A stretch of 64,000 bases of DNA from Ilyobacter polytropus DSM 2926 (GCF_000165505.1 NC_014633.1:1-64000); one strand, 5' to 3'. Counted from the stretch's first letter, positions 43,135-51,545 are shown. The notes: generated by a model from the sequence alone, not told the origin. Numbers and translations are program-made.

Positions 43135-43736
43135 AATTCCCCTCCTTTTTCTTTCGGTGTAGACATTAATTTAATGTTATCTTTTTTCACAGTAACCTTA
43201 GTATACTTGTGGGCATTCAAAAAATCAACTATTATTTGTCTGGTTTCTTTTTTATTGTTTATTAGCATTTTTTCTATCTCTTGAGACTCGCGATCTATAG
43301 CTTTTGTTTCATAGTCAGGTAGAACTCTGATGTCTTCCCACGTTTCTTTTGCCTCGTGTATTTTAATTTTCCACCACTTATTATGATTTCCTTTATTCCT
43401 TCTGAATACTCCTCTGTCCCTCTCGTAAGATATATATATATTAAAATTTGTATCATTTTTAATATCATAGTGTTGAATAGTAATCTTACTATCCAGCAGA
43501 TCTCCTTGAGAATCATAGTTAGTTATGAATGCTCGATCTAGAGGAAATGAATTTTTTGTTGTTAGTGGAATTTCAAATAATTCTTTCTTTCCTTTTTCTA
43601 TATGAAAAGCTTCCCTTTTTTTTTTGCAAGGGATTATCCCCTTTTTTTTAGTATACGTTATATCTATTTTTTCACTTTTTTGAAATTGAATATATCTCAA
43701 GCTGCAATACCTCCATTTCCTACCATCTCTGTTCAT
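43122..43736 (-). CDS. cI-operon gene 1: unknown protein
   Basis: 204 aa, basic, predicted mixed beta/alpha (ITIQHYDIKNDTNFNIYISY, RQIIVDFLNAHKYTKVTVKK). Not recognised. The start lies within the 3' end of cI (17-base overlap), so it is expected to be co-transcribed with the repressor in lysogens. Confidence 0.6.
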   Translation of the reverse strand: MNRDGRKWRYCSLRYIQFQKSEKIDITYTKKKGIIPCKKKREAFHIEKGKKELFEIPLTTKNSFPLDRAFITNYDSQGDLLDSKITIQHYDIKNDTNFNIYISYERDRGVFRRNKGNHNKWWKIKIHEAKETWEDIRVLPDYETKAIDRESQEIEKMLINNKKETRQIIVDFLNAHKYTKVTVKKDNIKLMSTPKEKGGELWKF

Positions 43737-44433
43737 AATATGTTTTTACAACTCTGCCATTACACTTTAGCATCTTGGGGTTTAGGACAATAATGTCCTG
43801 CTCTTCTGGATTGAAAGATACCAAGTGAATCAAATTCTGTCTGTCTACGGTAAGCTGTTTAATAAAGGTTTCGTCGTTATAAGTAAACACGCAGACCTTC
43901 CCTATAAGTTCTTCTATATCAGTGCACATATTGGGATCAGCAAGGGCAACGGAGCCACAGGGGATAGATTTTATAGGACCGGTCATGGAGTTCCCCTCTA
44001 CCTTGACGGTGAATCTCCCTTCTCTATAATCTTCTTTTGGGATAATAAATTCTTTCAGCTCTATATCCAAATTTAGATATCCAGGACCTGCAGAAGCAGT
44101 CCCATAGAGGGGAACCTTTACAGTATCTATTCTTCTTGCATTGCCTTTTGCATTTTCTATTTTAGAATACCTTTCAAATCTCTCAAGTTTATCAAGAATC
44201 TCAGGAGGAGTTCTATCCTTCAAAACTGCATCATATATATTTTTTTTCTCATGTTCATTAAAATTGAAAGCTTTTATAAATTTTTCGATAAAGTCATCCT
44301 TGGGCAGTCTCCTTCCAGTTCTATAATGTCCTATAGTAGAAAATGAAGTATTCGTTTTTTCAGCGACATATTCTAATTTATAATCGTTTTTTTCCATGAA
44401 CTCAATCAAAAATTTTCCAAAGTTTGTACTCAA
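43720..44433 (-). CDS. CI-like repressor with S24 autocleavage domain
   Basis: 237 aa from a TTG start at 44433 with GGGAG 8 bases upstream; a GTG at 44442 is possible but too close to the SD. N-terminal HTH (YVAEKTNTSFSTIGHYRTGRRLP), C-terminal LexA/S24 domain with cleavage site ASAG, catalytic Ser in GNSMTGP and Lys in TFIKQL. So SOS-induced self-cleavage is expected. Binds the TTGTAC-N6-GTACAA operators (inference). Confidence 0.9.
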   Translation of the reverse strand: MSTNFGKFLIEFMEKNDYKLEYVAEKTNTSFSTIGHYRTGRRLPKDDFIEKFIKAFNFNEHEKKNIYDAVLKDRTPPEILDKLERFERYSKIENAKGNARRIDTVKVPLYGTASAGPGYLNLDIELKEFIIPKEDYREGRFTVKVEGNSMTGPIKSIPCGSVALADPNMCTDIEELIGKVCVFTYNDETFIKQLTVDRQNLIHLVSFNPEEQDIIVLNPKMLKCNGRVVKTYYEQRW

Positions 44434-44491
44434 TAAAATCACTCCCTTTCTTTAGTATATTAAATTTTATACAAAAAAGTAAAAAAAAATT

Positions 44492-44520
44492 TGACTTTCG
44501 TTGTACATAAAAGTACAATA
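44492..44520 (+). promoter_or_regulatory. Rightward early promoter with operator O1
   Basis: TTGACT, 17 bp, TACAAT; operator O1 TTGTACATAAAAGTACAA at 44502-44519 covers spacer and -10. Drives the early operon from 44649 to the integrase. Confidence 0.85.
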
Positions 44521-44570
44521 GAAATATAAGGATTTACACTTGGGGTAAATCAAAAAAATTTAAGAATCAG

Positions 44571-44588
44571 TTGTACAATAAAGTACAA
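44571..44588. promoter_or_regulatory. Phage operator O2
   Basis: TTGTACAATAAAGTACAA, perfect outer arms, 51 bp downstream of O1 within the early leader; probably for cooperative binding or roadblock. Confidence 0.75.
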
Positions 44589-44648
44589 ATAGTTTTAAGG
44601 TATTTTAACTCTTAACAAATATCTTTATTTTTTATAGGGGGGGCTTCT

Positions 44649-45107
44649 ATGAAGACAGAATGCATAGATTCATTAAGGCTTGAGTTTGGGATGAATGTAC
44701 AATGTCAATTTATGAAAGCTGAAACTTACCTACTGCATAAGGACGATGTAGACAAGAAGGATGACGAAAGAAGGGATAGGAGTTTCAAACTGGATAAATG
44801 GCATGAAGATATGATGAAGTACTTTATCAAAAGCTTTAGGAAATCCCTTGAAACAAGGGACTGGTTATTGGTGGAAGAGGCGACAAGGAAGATGGTCACA
44901 TTTGACAGAGACTACTTTAAGACAAGGAAGATCTTACAGAGGGAAGAGCTGCACTTTGAAGAGATGGACGATGAACTAAGGATGTGGTTAATAGGATTTG
45001 TGGCAGAGTGCATCGAGAAAATAAAAGACAGGAGTTCTATTATAGATCTCAAAATAATAACTGAAAATTTGAAAAGTAAAAGAGAAAGATGGGGGACGAA
45101 ACACTGA
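44649..45107 (+). CDS. First gene of the rightward early operon, unknown
   Basis: 152 aa, highly charged and helical (WHEDMMKYFIKSFRKSLETRDW...). GGGGGG before ATG. Not recognised; first gene after the O1 promoter, so expressed immediately on induction. Confidence 0.6.
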   Translation: MKTECIDSLRLEFGMNVQCQFMKAETYLLHKDDVDKKDDERRDRSFKLDKWHEDMMKYFIKSFRKSLETRDWLLVEEATRKMVTFDRDYFKTRKILQREELHFEEMDDELRMWLIGFVAECIEKIKDRSSIIDLKIITENLKSKRERWGTKH

Positions 45108-45119
45108 ATAGGAGGGGTA

Positions 45120-45305
45120 ATGACTAAAACGGAAATAGCTCGTGAGCTCATAAGACCATTCAAGCTGACTTTTGCTGATATCAGAAAACACGATCTTGAG
45201 GCTCATGAAATACAATTAATAATTAAAAATAACAGGCAGTATCCGGAAATATTTATCAAGTCGTTATTAGCAGAGGTACACCAAGGAGAGGTGAAAGGAA
45301 GATGA
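45120..45305 (+). CDS. Small early phage protein
   Basis: 61 aa (MTKTEIARELIRPFKLTFAD...). Unrecognised; overlaps the next small ORF by ATGA. Confidence 0.5.
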   Translation: MTKTEIARELIRPFKLTFADIRKHDLEAHEIQLIIKNNRQYPEIFIKSLLAEVHQGEVKGR

Positions 45306-45424
45306 AATTTGGGATAAGTGGTAAATCAGCGGTTTTGGATGAACTTGTGGCCAAGTATGGGGATATAACTGTGGTGGAGTGTTTGAGAAAAGAAGAGATT
45401 GAAGAGTGTCTGAGGAGGAGGTAA
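45302..45424 (+). CDS. 40-aa early phage protein
   Basis: MKFGISGKSAVLDELVAKYG... ending ECLRRR. SD GAAAGGA in the end of the previous gene, ATGA overlap. Unknown. Confidence 0.45.
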   Translation: MKFGISGKSAVLDELVAKYGDITVVECLRKEEIEECLRRR

Positions 45425-45425
45425 C

Positions 45426-45496
45426 AATTTTGATTTTTTAGATCTCCTTATTTCACTTTTTATTAACTTTATGAAATAAGGGGATTTATCAAAATT
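45426..45496. repeat. Long imperfect hairpin before the Rha gene
   Basis: AATTTTGAT (45426-45434) pairs with ATCAAAATT (45488-45496), and TCTCCTTATTTCA with TGAAATAAGGGGA inside. Ends 17 bases before the Rha-like start, so it may modulate its expression. Confidence 0.55.
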
Positions 45497-45513
45497 AAAA
45501 ACTGGAGGTAGGT

Positions 45514-46218
45514 ATGGAACTGATCAAAATCGAAAATAACAAAAACTATGGACTGGTAGTATCGAGCAGGGTAGTAGCTGAGGAACTTGGGAAAGAACAC
45601 AAGAATGTTTGCAGAGATTTAGAGGGGGTGCTCAAATCTGTGCATACCCATGAAAAGTTAATAATACCAAGCTCTTATATACATCCTCAAAATAAACAAG
45701 AATATAGAGAATTTCTTCTTACCAAGGATGGCTTCACTTTATATATGTTCAATATTCAGGGATACAATGATTTTAAATTAAATTATATAAATAAGTTCAA
45801 TGAGATGGAAAGGGCATTACAGGAAACTCAAAGAGTACCTCAGACATTCCGTGAAGCTCTGCTACTTGCTGCAGAACAACAGGAGAGATTAGAGGAGCAA
45901 GAACAGAAGATCCTGGAAATGAAGCCCAAAGAGGAGTTCTACAACGAGATCATTGAGAGTAAAGACACAATAGATATCGGGACTGTGGCAAAGGTAATCA
46001 ATAAAGGAATAGGAAGGAATAAACTCTTTAAAATCCTGAGAGACAGAAAGGTTTTGCAAAATAACAACCAGCCTTATCAGGAATATATAGACAGAGGGTA
46101 TTTCAGATGTGTAGAGAGCAGGTTCACAAAGCCGAATGGGACTACCAGCATCAATATAAAAACAGTGGTGTTTCAAAAGGGAGTGGACTATATAAATAAG
46201 TTGGTTTGTGAGGTGTGA
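45514..46218 (+). CDS. Rha-type antirepressor with KilA-C domain
   Basis: 234 aa. Rha N-terminal domain (GLVVSSRVVAEELGKEHKNVCRDLE, FLLTKDGFTLYMFNIQGY) and a C-terminal ANT/KilAC domain (IDIGTVAKVINKGIGRNKLFKILRDRKVLQ, GYFRCVESRFTKPNG). Second antirepressor-type gene of this prophage. Confidence 0.88.
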   Translation: MELIKIENNKNYGLVVSSRVVAEELGKEHKNVCRDLEGVLKSVHTHEKLIIPSSYIHPQNKQEYREFLLTKDGFTLYMFNIQGYNDFKLNYINKFNEMERALQETQRVPQTFREALLLAAEQQERLEEQEQKILEMKPKEEFYNEIIESKDTIDIGTVAKVINKGIGRNKLFKILRDRKVLQNNNQPYQEYIDRGYFRCVESRFTKPNGTTSINIKTVVFQKGVDYINKLVCEV

Positions 46219-46220
46219 AA

Positions 46221-47276
46221 ATGAATAAAAAACAGACAGAGAGAGCTATAGCTTCTGATGTGAAGAAAATGATAGCTGAAAAGGTAGATGTGGAAAAGCT
46301 TTTTGAAAAATGGAATGAGAAATGGCATAAGCCGCTTCTCATGAAGGCAATAAAAAACATGAGGAAGAAAAGTAACAGAAAATTAGAGAAAGAACATCTC
46401 AAAATAGTGAAGGACACATATTTCGGGATAGAACCTCACTCGATTATAGGCGGGATTATAGGGGAGGTAGTAACGTATGCAGTAGTGCTTGGAGGAGTTT
46501 GGGATATCACATTCGAAGAGATGGAACACATGGCAGTAACTTATCCAAAGTACTCATGGAGATCTTTACAGGATACAGTCAAGGATGTGAAATCCGCCTT
46601 GGATGAGGAAAACTTGGAGATCAATAAACAAGCAAGCATTGATTTCCTAAGGAAAAATAAAACCAGAATCCGTAGTTTTAAGCTGAGTCTTGAAGGAAAA
46701 AAAGAACCGGTGCTCCAACACTTGAATAACTATTTAGATAAAAAAGTTGCTGAGTGGGAGGAAAATAACTTGATCAGGGTTGAAGGAAAAAAAATCGACC
46801 TGGAGCCAGTCAGGAAATTTTTCCCGGAACTAGACAAAATAGAACACTCAAGAATAACAGATTTCTCTTTAATAGGAAAACTACAATTTTGCATAACTGA
46901 GTTAGATAAAGCCATGGAGGAACTGGTGAAAAAAGAATATGGAAAAGATTTTATAAGAAGAACCAAAGATCTTATAACGCGGGTTAAAACATATCAAAAT
47001 TCTGTAAAAAAGAGCATCATAGATTTTGATTCTAAAATTAAAGAAAAAGAGTTTTTCGAAAATATAAAAGGTTATGAGGATGCTGTGAGGATCTCTCTGG
47101 AAATGACAGGGCTTGAATATAGTTGGGATAACTACAAAGAAGTAGAAGGCTATCTGAAAGATTTAAAGAAAATGTCTAAAAAGAAGTTGGCACATGAAAT
47201 GAATTGGCTCAAGGAGTATTATCGTGAAATAGCACCAAATAAAGATAGAGTGAAAAGTACAAAAAAAATTAAATAG
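46221..47276 (+). CDS. Unknown early phage protein
   Basis: 351 aa, mainly helical and charged; ATG 46221 with GAGGTG upstream. A hydrophobic stretch at ~75-95 (IIGGIIGEVVTYAVVLGGVW) could be a buried helix or membrane segment. Not recognised. Confidence 0.6.
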   Translation: MNKKQTERAIASDVKKMIAEKVDVEKLFEKWNEKWHKPLLMKAIKNMRKKSNRKLEKEHLKIVKDTYFGIEPHSIIGGIIGEVVTYAVVLGGVWDITFEEMEHMAVTYPKYSWRSLQDTVKDVKSALDEENLEINKQASIDFLRKNKTRIRSFKLSLEGKKEPVLQHLNNYLDKKVAEWEENNLIRVEGKKIDLEPVRKFFPELDKIEHSRITDFSLIGKLQFCITELDKAMEELVKKEYGKDFIRRTKDLITRVKTYQNSVKKSIIDFDSKIKEKEFFENIKGYEDAVRISLEMTGLEYSWDNYKEVEGYLKDLKKMSKKKLAHEMNWLKEYYREIAPNKDRVKSTKKIK

Positions 47277-47365
47277 CTTGGAGAAGATCATGTTGAATAT
47301 GAGGGACAAAATACTATAGAGAACCCAGCATGTAGGGATTTTACAGACAGGGTATAGGGGGGTAA

Positions 47366-47602
47366 ATGAAAGGAGTTAATTTTAAAAGTTTACCAGAATT
47401 TTTTATAAAAGAAAAGTCTGGAATTAAAAATAATACTGTTAGAAAAGATGATGGCGGAGATAGATTTGAAAAATTAAAAGAAATAGATTTGAGTCAAGAG
47501 ATTTTATTTTTAAGAATTACAAACTCTGAAACTGGAGAGTACTTTGAAAGGATAATAAGGGATGTTTCGGTGTACGGGAAATTATTTATATTAACATGGT
47601 AA
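47366..47602 (+). CDS. Small phage protein, ASCH/DUF3850-like pattern
   Basis: 78 aa. MKGVNFKSLPEFFIKEKSGIKNNTVRK ... LRITNSETGEYFERIIRDVSVYGKLFILTW resembles small RNA-binding ASCH-like phage proteins (DUF3850). Strong GGGGGG SD. Tentative. Confidence 0.5.
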   Translation: MKGVNFKSLPEFFIKEKSGIKNNTVRKDDGGDRFEKLKEIDLSQEILFLRITNSETGEYFERIIRDVSVYGKLFILTW

Positions 47603-47632
47603 CAATTGATGAATTTATAAGGAGTTGAGAAA

Positions 47633-47794
47633 ATGAATAGAAAAATTAATCCTAAAAATTATATACCAAAATACAGAATTTTATGTTTCTGTAAAACCTG
47701 TAAATTTAACAGATTGAGGGAGTTTTGTACATACCACCAAGAAGTCGTAAATGTAGATGGGTGTAGTGCTTGGAAAGAAAAAACACAGGTATAG
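47633..47794 (+). CDS. Cys-rich small phage protein
   Basis: 53 aa with CFCKTCKFNRLREFC and a later Cys, a likely zinc-binding knuckle. AAGGAG upstream. Unknown. Confidence 0.5.
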   Translation: MNRKINPKNYIPKYRILCFCKTCKFNRLREFCTYHQEVVNVDGCSAWKEKTQV

Positions 47795-47804
47795 GAGGAT
47801 AAAA

Positions 47805-47921
47805 ATGTTAAATGAATTTTGTTTAAAATATATAGGAGTCAGATTAATAGATTTTTCAATATTATTTTGGCTATGGTTTGTAATTGTCAAAATGTTTAAA
47901 TTAACTTCAAAAAGTAAATAA
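47805..47921 (+). CDS. 38-aa single-helix membrane protein
   Basis: One transmembrane segment (FSILFWLWFVIVKMF). AGGAGG 7 bases before ATG. Unknown; may be a small inhibitor or leader. Confidence 0.45.
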   Translation: MLNEFCLKYIGVRLIDFSILFWLWFVIVKMFKLTSKSK

Positions 47922-47953
47922 AATCAGAACTTTATACAAAAAGGAGATAAAAA

Positions 47954-48139
47954 ATGAAATGTAAAAAATGTGGGAATGAAGATGATTTTTATAAATCAGT
48001 AGTTGGTAAATTCACCGGTGTTAGTTATTATCCTTCTGATGATATAGAAGATATTGAAATAACAGATAATGAAGACGTTACAGGATGGGTTTGTAATAAT
48101 TGCGGATGCGATAACGGAGAATTTGAGGTGAAAATGTAA
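47954..48139 (+). CDS. Zinc-ribbon small protein
   Basis: 61 aa; MKCKKCGNEDDFY and WVCNNCGCDNGEF give two CxxC pairs around an acidic middle. AAGGAG SD. Confidence 0.6.
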   Translation: MKCKKCGNEDDFYKSVVGKFTGVSYYPSDDIEDIEITDNEDVTGWVCNNCGCDNGEFEVKM

Positions 48140-48182
48140 TGAAAATTAAATAAATTTTGGAATTTATAAGGGGGGTTAAGTA

Positions 48183-48647
48183 GTGAAAGTATTAGAACTT
48201 ATAAAGCGACTTGAAGCCATAAAAGAACAAGATGGAGATATAGAAGTGAAATTTATTAGCAAGACTTCACGGGGATATAGTGGTAACGTCTCTGTAACAA
48301 GCGTGAGAGATGAAGAAAAAGAAGGATCTGAAAAAGAATGCTATATCTTTTGCAGAAATCCAAGGTCAATGGAAGTTGGAGAGATCAGGGAGTTTGAGGG
48401 AAAACATTATAAAGCTGTAAGAATTGACAAGGACAATCAAGAAGATTTTAGTTGTAAGGATTGTGATGTAGTTGAACATTGCGGTGAGTACAGTGGGTCT
48501 CTAACCTTTTATCTTGGAGAGTGTGAAGAATTTGAAAGGGATCAAGAAGATTGCGATATAATTTTCAAGAAGGTTAGGAAGCCGAGAGCTAAAGAGCCTA
48601 AATTTGATATTGTAGATGGCGAGAAACAATTTAAAATGTTTGATTAG
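48183..48647 (+). CDS. Hypothetical early phage protein
   Basis: 154 aa, starts GTG with GGGGGG upstream. Contains a Cys cluster (FSCKDCDVVEHCGEY ... YLGECEEF). N-terminal part resembles small phage proteins with VLELIKRLEAIKEQDGDIEV. Unknown. Confidence 0.55.
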   Translation: MKVLELIKRLEAIKEQDGDIEVKFISKTSRGYSGNVSVTSVRDEEKEGSEKECYIFCRNPRSMEVGEIREFEGKHYKAVRIDKDNQEDFSCKDCDVVEHCGEYSGSLTFYLGECEEFERDQEDCDIIFKKVRKPRAKEPKFDIVDGEKQFKMFD

Positions 48648-48690
48648 AATTTGGAATTTGTAAGAATAAAAAAATGTTTTGGGGGTAATT

Positions 48691-48882
48691 ATGAGGATAA
48701 TTAGAAAAGATAATGAAATTGAAATAAAAGATATTTCTGAACTTGAGGATAAAATAATAAAAATGGCAGTTGAAGAGGTTATGAAAATAAAAAAAGTACC
48801 GTATATGAATGCTTTTAAATTTGTTTGCGCAAATCTCGACAATCCAGGTTTTATGGAACTATTGGGATTTGAGAGTGTATAA
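48691..48882 (+). CDS. Hypothetical small phage protein
   Basis: 63 aa from ATG 48691 (GGGGG 5 bases upstream; a TTG at 48679 is less likely). MRIIRKDNEIEIKDISELED... Unknown. Confidence 0.5.
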   Translation: MRIIRKDNEIEIKDISELEDKIIKMAVEEVMKIKKVPYMNAFKFVCANLDNPGFMELLGFESV

Positions 48883-48922
48883 ATTTTTGGATTTTTAGGA
48901 GGAACAGGTAAAAGTTTTGTAA

Positions 48923-48959
48923 ATAACATAAGCCACCTCAAAGAGATGGCTTATGTTAT
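48923..48959. repeat. 13-bp perfect inverted repeat
   Basis: ATAACATAAGCCA / TGGCTTATGTTAT with an 11-nt loop; no clear T-tract. Separates the early genes from the recombinase genes. Confidence 0.6.
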
Positions 48960-48985
48960 AAACGTCCAATTTACTAAGAAGGGTG

Positions 48986-49114
48986 TTACATATAACCTCC
49001 GGGAACCACCCCATCAACGGCATTTGTTTCTACACCAAAAGTATAACCTACTAGATCAGATTGAGTCAATCCAAATATCAATTTTTTGAAATTATAAAAT
49101 GCCCTGCTATTGGG
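48986..49114 (-). pseudogene. Remnant C-terminus of an unknown protein
   Basis: Open frame of 42 codons with no start codon or SD, ending in VVPGGYM and a stop; contains NSRAFYNFKKLIFG and TQSDLVGYTFGVETN. The ordered amino acid use differs from random frames, suggesting a decayed gene cut by later recombination. Only weak support. Confidence 0.35.
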
Positions 49115-49125
49115 TTAGGCATTTT
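49096..49125 (+). terminator. Hairpin before the first recombinase gene
   Basis: AAAATGCC/GGCATTTT with 14-nt loop; 41 bases upstream of the recombinase start. Could be a terminator. Confidence 0.5.
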
Positions 49126-49166
49126 GAAAAATATTAAATTACGTTTTTATAGTTATGGAGGTTTAA

Positions 49167-50162
49167 ATGGCATACCGTTACCTTACTGATGAAAACTTGA
49201 AAAACTTATCAAAAGAAAACATTAAACTATATGACAAATACTTGAAGAGCAGCATAATAAAAAACAAGGACACCAAAGAGACTACTTACAAGACTTATAA
49301 GAATTCATTTTACCACTTCTTGGTTTATTTGGAAAATGAATGGGATAATATAGGTCTATATTCGAAAGAGTTCATGGAAGATTCTGTAGACATAATAGAA
49401 GGGTTTATATCGTGGTCCCAGGACAAAGGAGTAAATAAAAAGGCAGTAAATAATAAAGTTGTAGCTATAAGCTCTTTTTATATATGGAGCGTGAAAAGAG
49501 GATTAATTGATACCCACCCATTTTTGCATAAGTTGGACCGTGTAAAAGGTGCAAAAGAGGAGAAAATAAGAAAGTCCTATTTTTTAACTATGGAGCAAAT
49601 AATTGAAATAAGAGTGGCAATGAGATATAAAACAAATGAGTTTGATATCCAAGACAGGCTTCTATGGGAGATCTTCCTAGACTCAGGGAATAGAATTGGG
49701 GCTATAAGCAAGCTGCCTTTGTCTAGACTGAATATTGAAGAAGGTGTTTTTGAAGATGTAAGAGAAAAACACGGGAAAATTGTTGATGTAATTTTTTATG
49801 AAAAGGCTAAATCTCTTATAAAAGAATGGTTGGAAGTCAGGAAGGAACTTGATGGGCAAGAGATAGATTCTCTGTTTATAACTAAATATCGTGGCCAATG
49901 GAACGTTATGAGTTCACACACGATAGGTGATAGGATAAGAAAAATGGGGCGATTGATTGGGATAACGGATCTGTATCCGCATTCTCTTAGGAAGACCAGT
50001 ATAAATCTAGTGAAAAAGCTTACTGGGAGCATTGAAGAAGCCAGCGAGTTTGCCGGGCATAGTGGTCTTACTGTTACGAAAGACCACTACATTGAACCGA
50101 TATCCAAGAAAAAACAAAAGGCTAGGATTAAGCAGCTAAGAGAAGAAAAGGGCTGGAATTAA
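49167..50162 (+). CDS. Tyrosine recombinase (XerC/D-like)
   Basis: 331 aa. SAM-like N-terminal domain and catalytic residues: Arg in SGNRIGAIS, HSLRKTS, GHSG and Tyr in DHYIEP. Second site-specific recombinase beside the integrase; may resolve phage genome multimers or invert a segment. SD TGGAGG. Confidence 0.87.
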   Translation: MAYRYLTDENLKNLSKENIKLYDKYLKSSIIKNKDTKETTYKTYKNSFYHFLVYLENEWDNIGLYSKEFMEDSVDIIEGFISWSQDKGVNKKAVNNKVVAISSFYIWSVKRGLIDTHPFLHKLDRVKGAKEEKIRKSYFLTMEQIIEIRVAMRYKTNEFDIQDRLLWEIFLDSGNRIGAISKLPLSRLNIEEGVFEDVREKHGKIVDVIFYEKAKSLIKEWLEVRKELDGQEIDSLFITKYRGQWNVMSSHTIGDRIRKMGRLIGITDLYPHSLRKTSINLVKKLTGSIEEASEFAGHSGLTVTKDHYIEPISKKKQKARIKQLREEKGWN

Positions 50163-50176
50163 AAGGAGGTTAAAGT

Positions 50177-50365
50177 ATGGCACAGCTATTAACGGTCAAA
50201 GACGTTGAAAAGATATGTCAGGTAAAGCAAGGGAAAGCATATAGGCTAATGAAGGAAATAAATGATGAAATGAAAGCAGAGGGATATATAGTTATAAGAG
50301 GAAGAGTTAATTCAACCTTCCTATATGAAAAATTGGGTCTAGGCGAGAAAAATGGCAAGCATTAA
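50177..50365 (+). CDS. Excisionase-like HTH protein
   Basis: 62 aa. MAQLLTVKDVEKICQVKQGKAYRLMKEIND has the HTH of Xis/DUF3173-type proteins. Overlaps the integrase start by 14 bases, the usual xis-int arrangement. Confidence 0.75.
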   Translation: MAQLLTVKDVEKICQVKQGKAYRLMKEINDEMKAEGYIVIRGRVNSTFLYEKLGLGEKNGKH

Positions 50366-51422
50366 GGATAAGAACGGGAAATGGATCTCCCGTTTTTATT
50401 TTACAAATTATAAAGGTGAAAAGATCCAAAAATTTAAAAGGGGTTTCAAAACAAAAAGAGAAGCCCAGGAATGGGAAAGAGAGTTTATAGCTAAATCAAA
50501 ATTTGAGATTACAATGAGTTTTAATAGCTTGTATGAAATGTATTTGGAGGATCTCTCTCATCGTTTAAGAGAGAATACAATAATGACCAAAAGACATATT
50601 ATAGAAAAGAAGGTTCTACCTTTTTTTAAAGAAATGGAAATCGGCAAAATAACCCCAGTTTTAATAAGAAAATGGCAAAACAAATTAATAAAATATGAAG
50701 ATCCTAAAACAAATAAATTATATAGTCAGACTTACATAAAAACCATAAATAATCAGTTGGTGGCAATATTAAATTATGCTGTCAAATATCATTCTCTAAA
50801 TGAAAATCCATGTCATAAAGCGGGGACCATAGGGAAGAAGCAGGCTGATGAAATGGATATCTGGACCGTAGAAGAGTTTGAGAAGTTTGCAGAATGCTTA
50901 CACCATAAATCGATCTCTTTTGTAGGATTTAATATATTATTTTGGACGGGTATAAGAATAGGGGAGCTTTTGGCTCTTACAATAAATGATATTGATTTAA
51001 AAAATAGGACTATAAGAATAAACAAATCATACCAAAGGCTTAACAAAGAGGATGTAATAACAGATCCAAAGACTGCAAAAGGTAATAGAATTATAAAGAT
51101 AACTGAAAATCTGGCAAATATATTAGTAAATTACATAGATACATTATATAATGTAGAAACTAGTGATAGGTTAATAATAAGTACCAAATATAGATTTCAT
51201 CACGATATGAAGTTGTATAGTGAAAAAGCTAAAGTGAAAAAAATAAGGGTGCATGATTTAAGGCATAGCCATGCCAGTCTGCTGATCCACTTAGGAGTCA
51301 GCCCTCTTGCAATAGCTAAAAGATTAGGACATGAAAAAATAGAAACTACATTAAATACGTACTCACATTTATATCCTGATAAGGAAAAAGATGTCATTGA
51401 TTTATTGGATGGCTTAAAATGA
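50352..51422 (+). CDS. int: Phage integrase, tyrosine recombinase
   Basis: 356 aa. N-terminal arm-binding domain (KDKNGKWISRFYFTNYKGEKI), core-binding domain, catalytic Arg in WTGIRIGELLAL, HDLRHSHASLL, GHEKIETTLNTY with the nucleophile Tyr. Lies 123 bp from attR. Presumably integrates into the guaA 3' end. Confidence 0.95.
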   Translation: MASIKDKNGKWISRFYFTNYKGEKIQKFKRGFKTKREAQEWEREFIAKSKFEITMSFNSLYEMYLEDLSHRLRENTIMTKRHIIEKKVLPFFKEMEIGKITPVLIRKWQNKLIKYEDPKTNKLYSQTYIKTINNQLVAILNYAVKYHSLNENPCHKAGTIGKKQADEMDIWTVEEFEKFAECLHHKSISFVGFNILFWTGIRIGELLALTINDIDLKNRTIRINKSYQRLNKEDVITDPKTAKGNRIIKITENLANILVNYIDTLYNVETSDRLIISTKYRFHHDMKLYSEKAKVKKIRVHDLRHSHASLLIHLGVSPLAIAKRLGHEKIETTLNTYSHLYPDKEKDVIDLLDGLK

Positions 51423-51425
51423 AAG

Positions 51426-51447
51426 TGCTCCTAAAATGATCCTAAAA
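51426..51447 (+). repeat. Candidate integrase arm-type sites, right
   Basis: Tandem TGCTCCTAAAA and TGATCCTAAAA directly after int, in the same orientation as the left pair at 10393. Confidence 0.55.
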
Positions 51448-51545
51448 AAATTAAAAAACAGTATAAAAAATGATTATATAGAAAATAGGTAAAATAAAAG
51501 TTAATAAAAATAGTAGATAGAGAAAGAGTAGAAATTTATTTTGTT

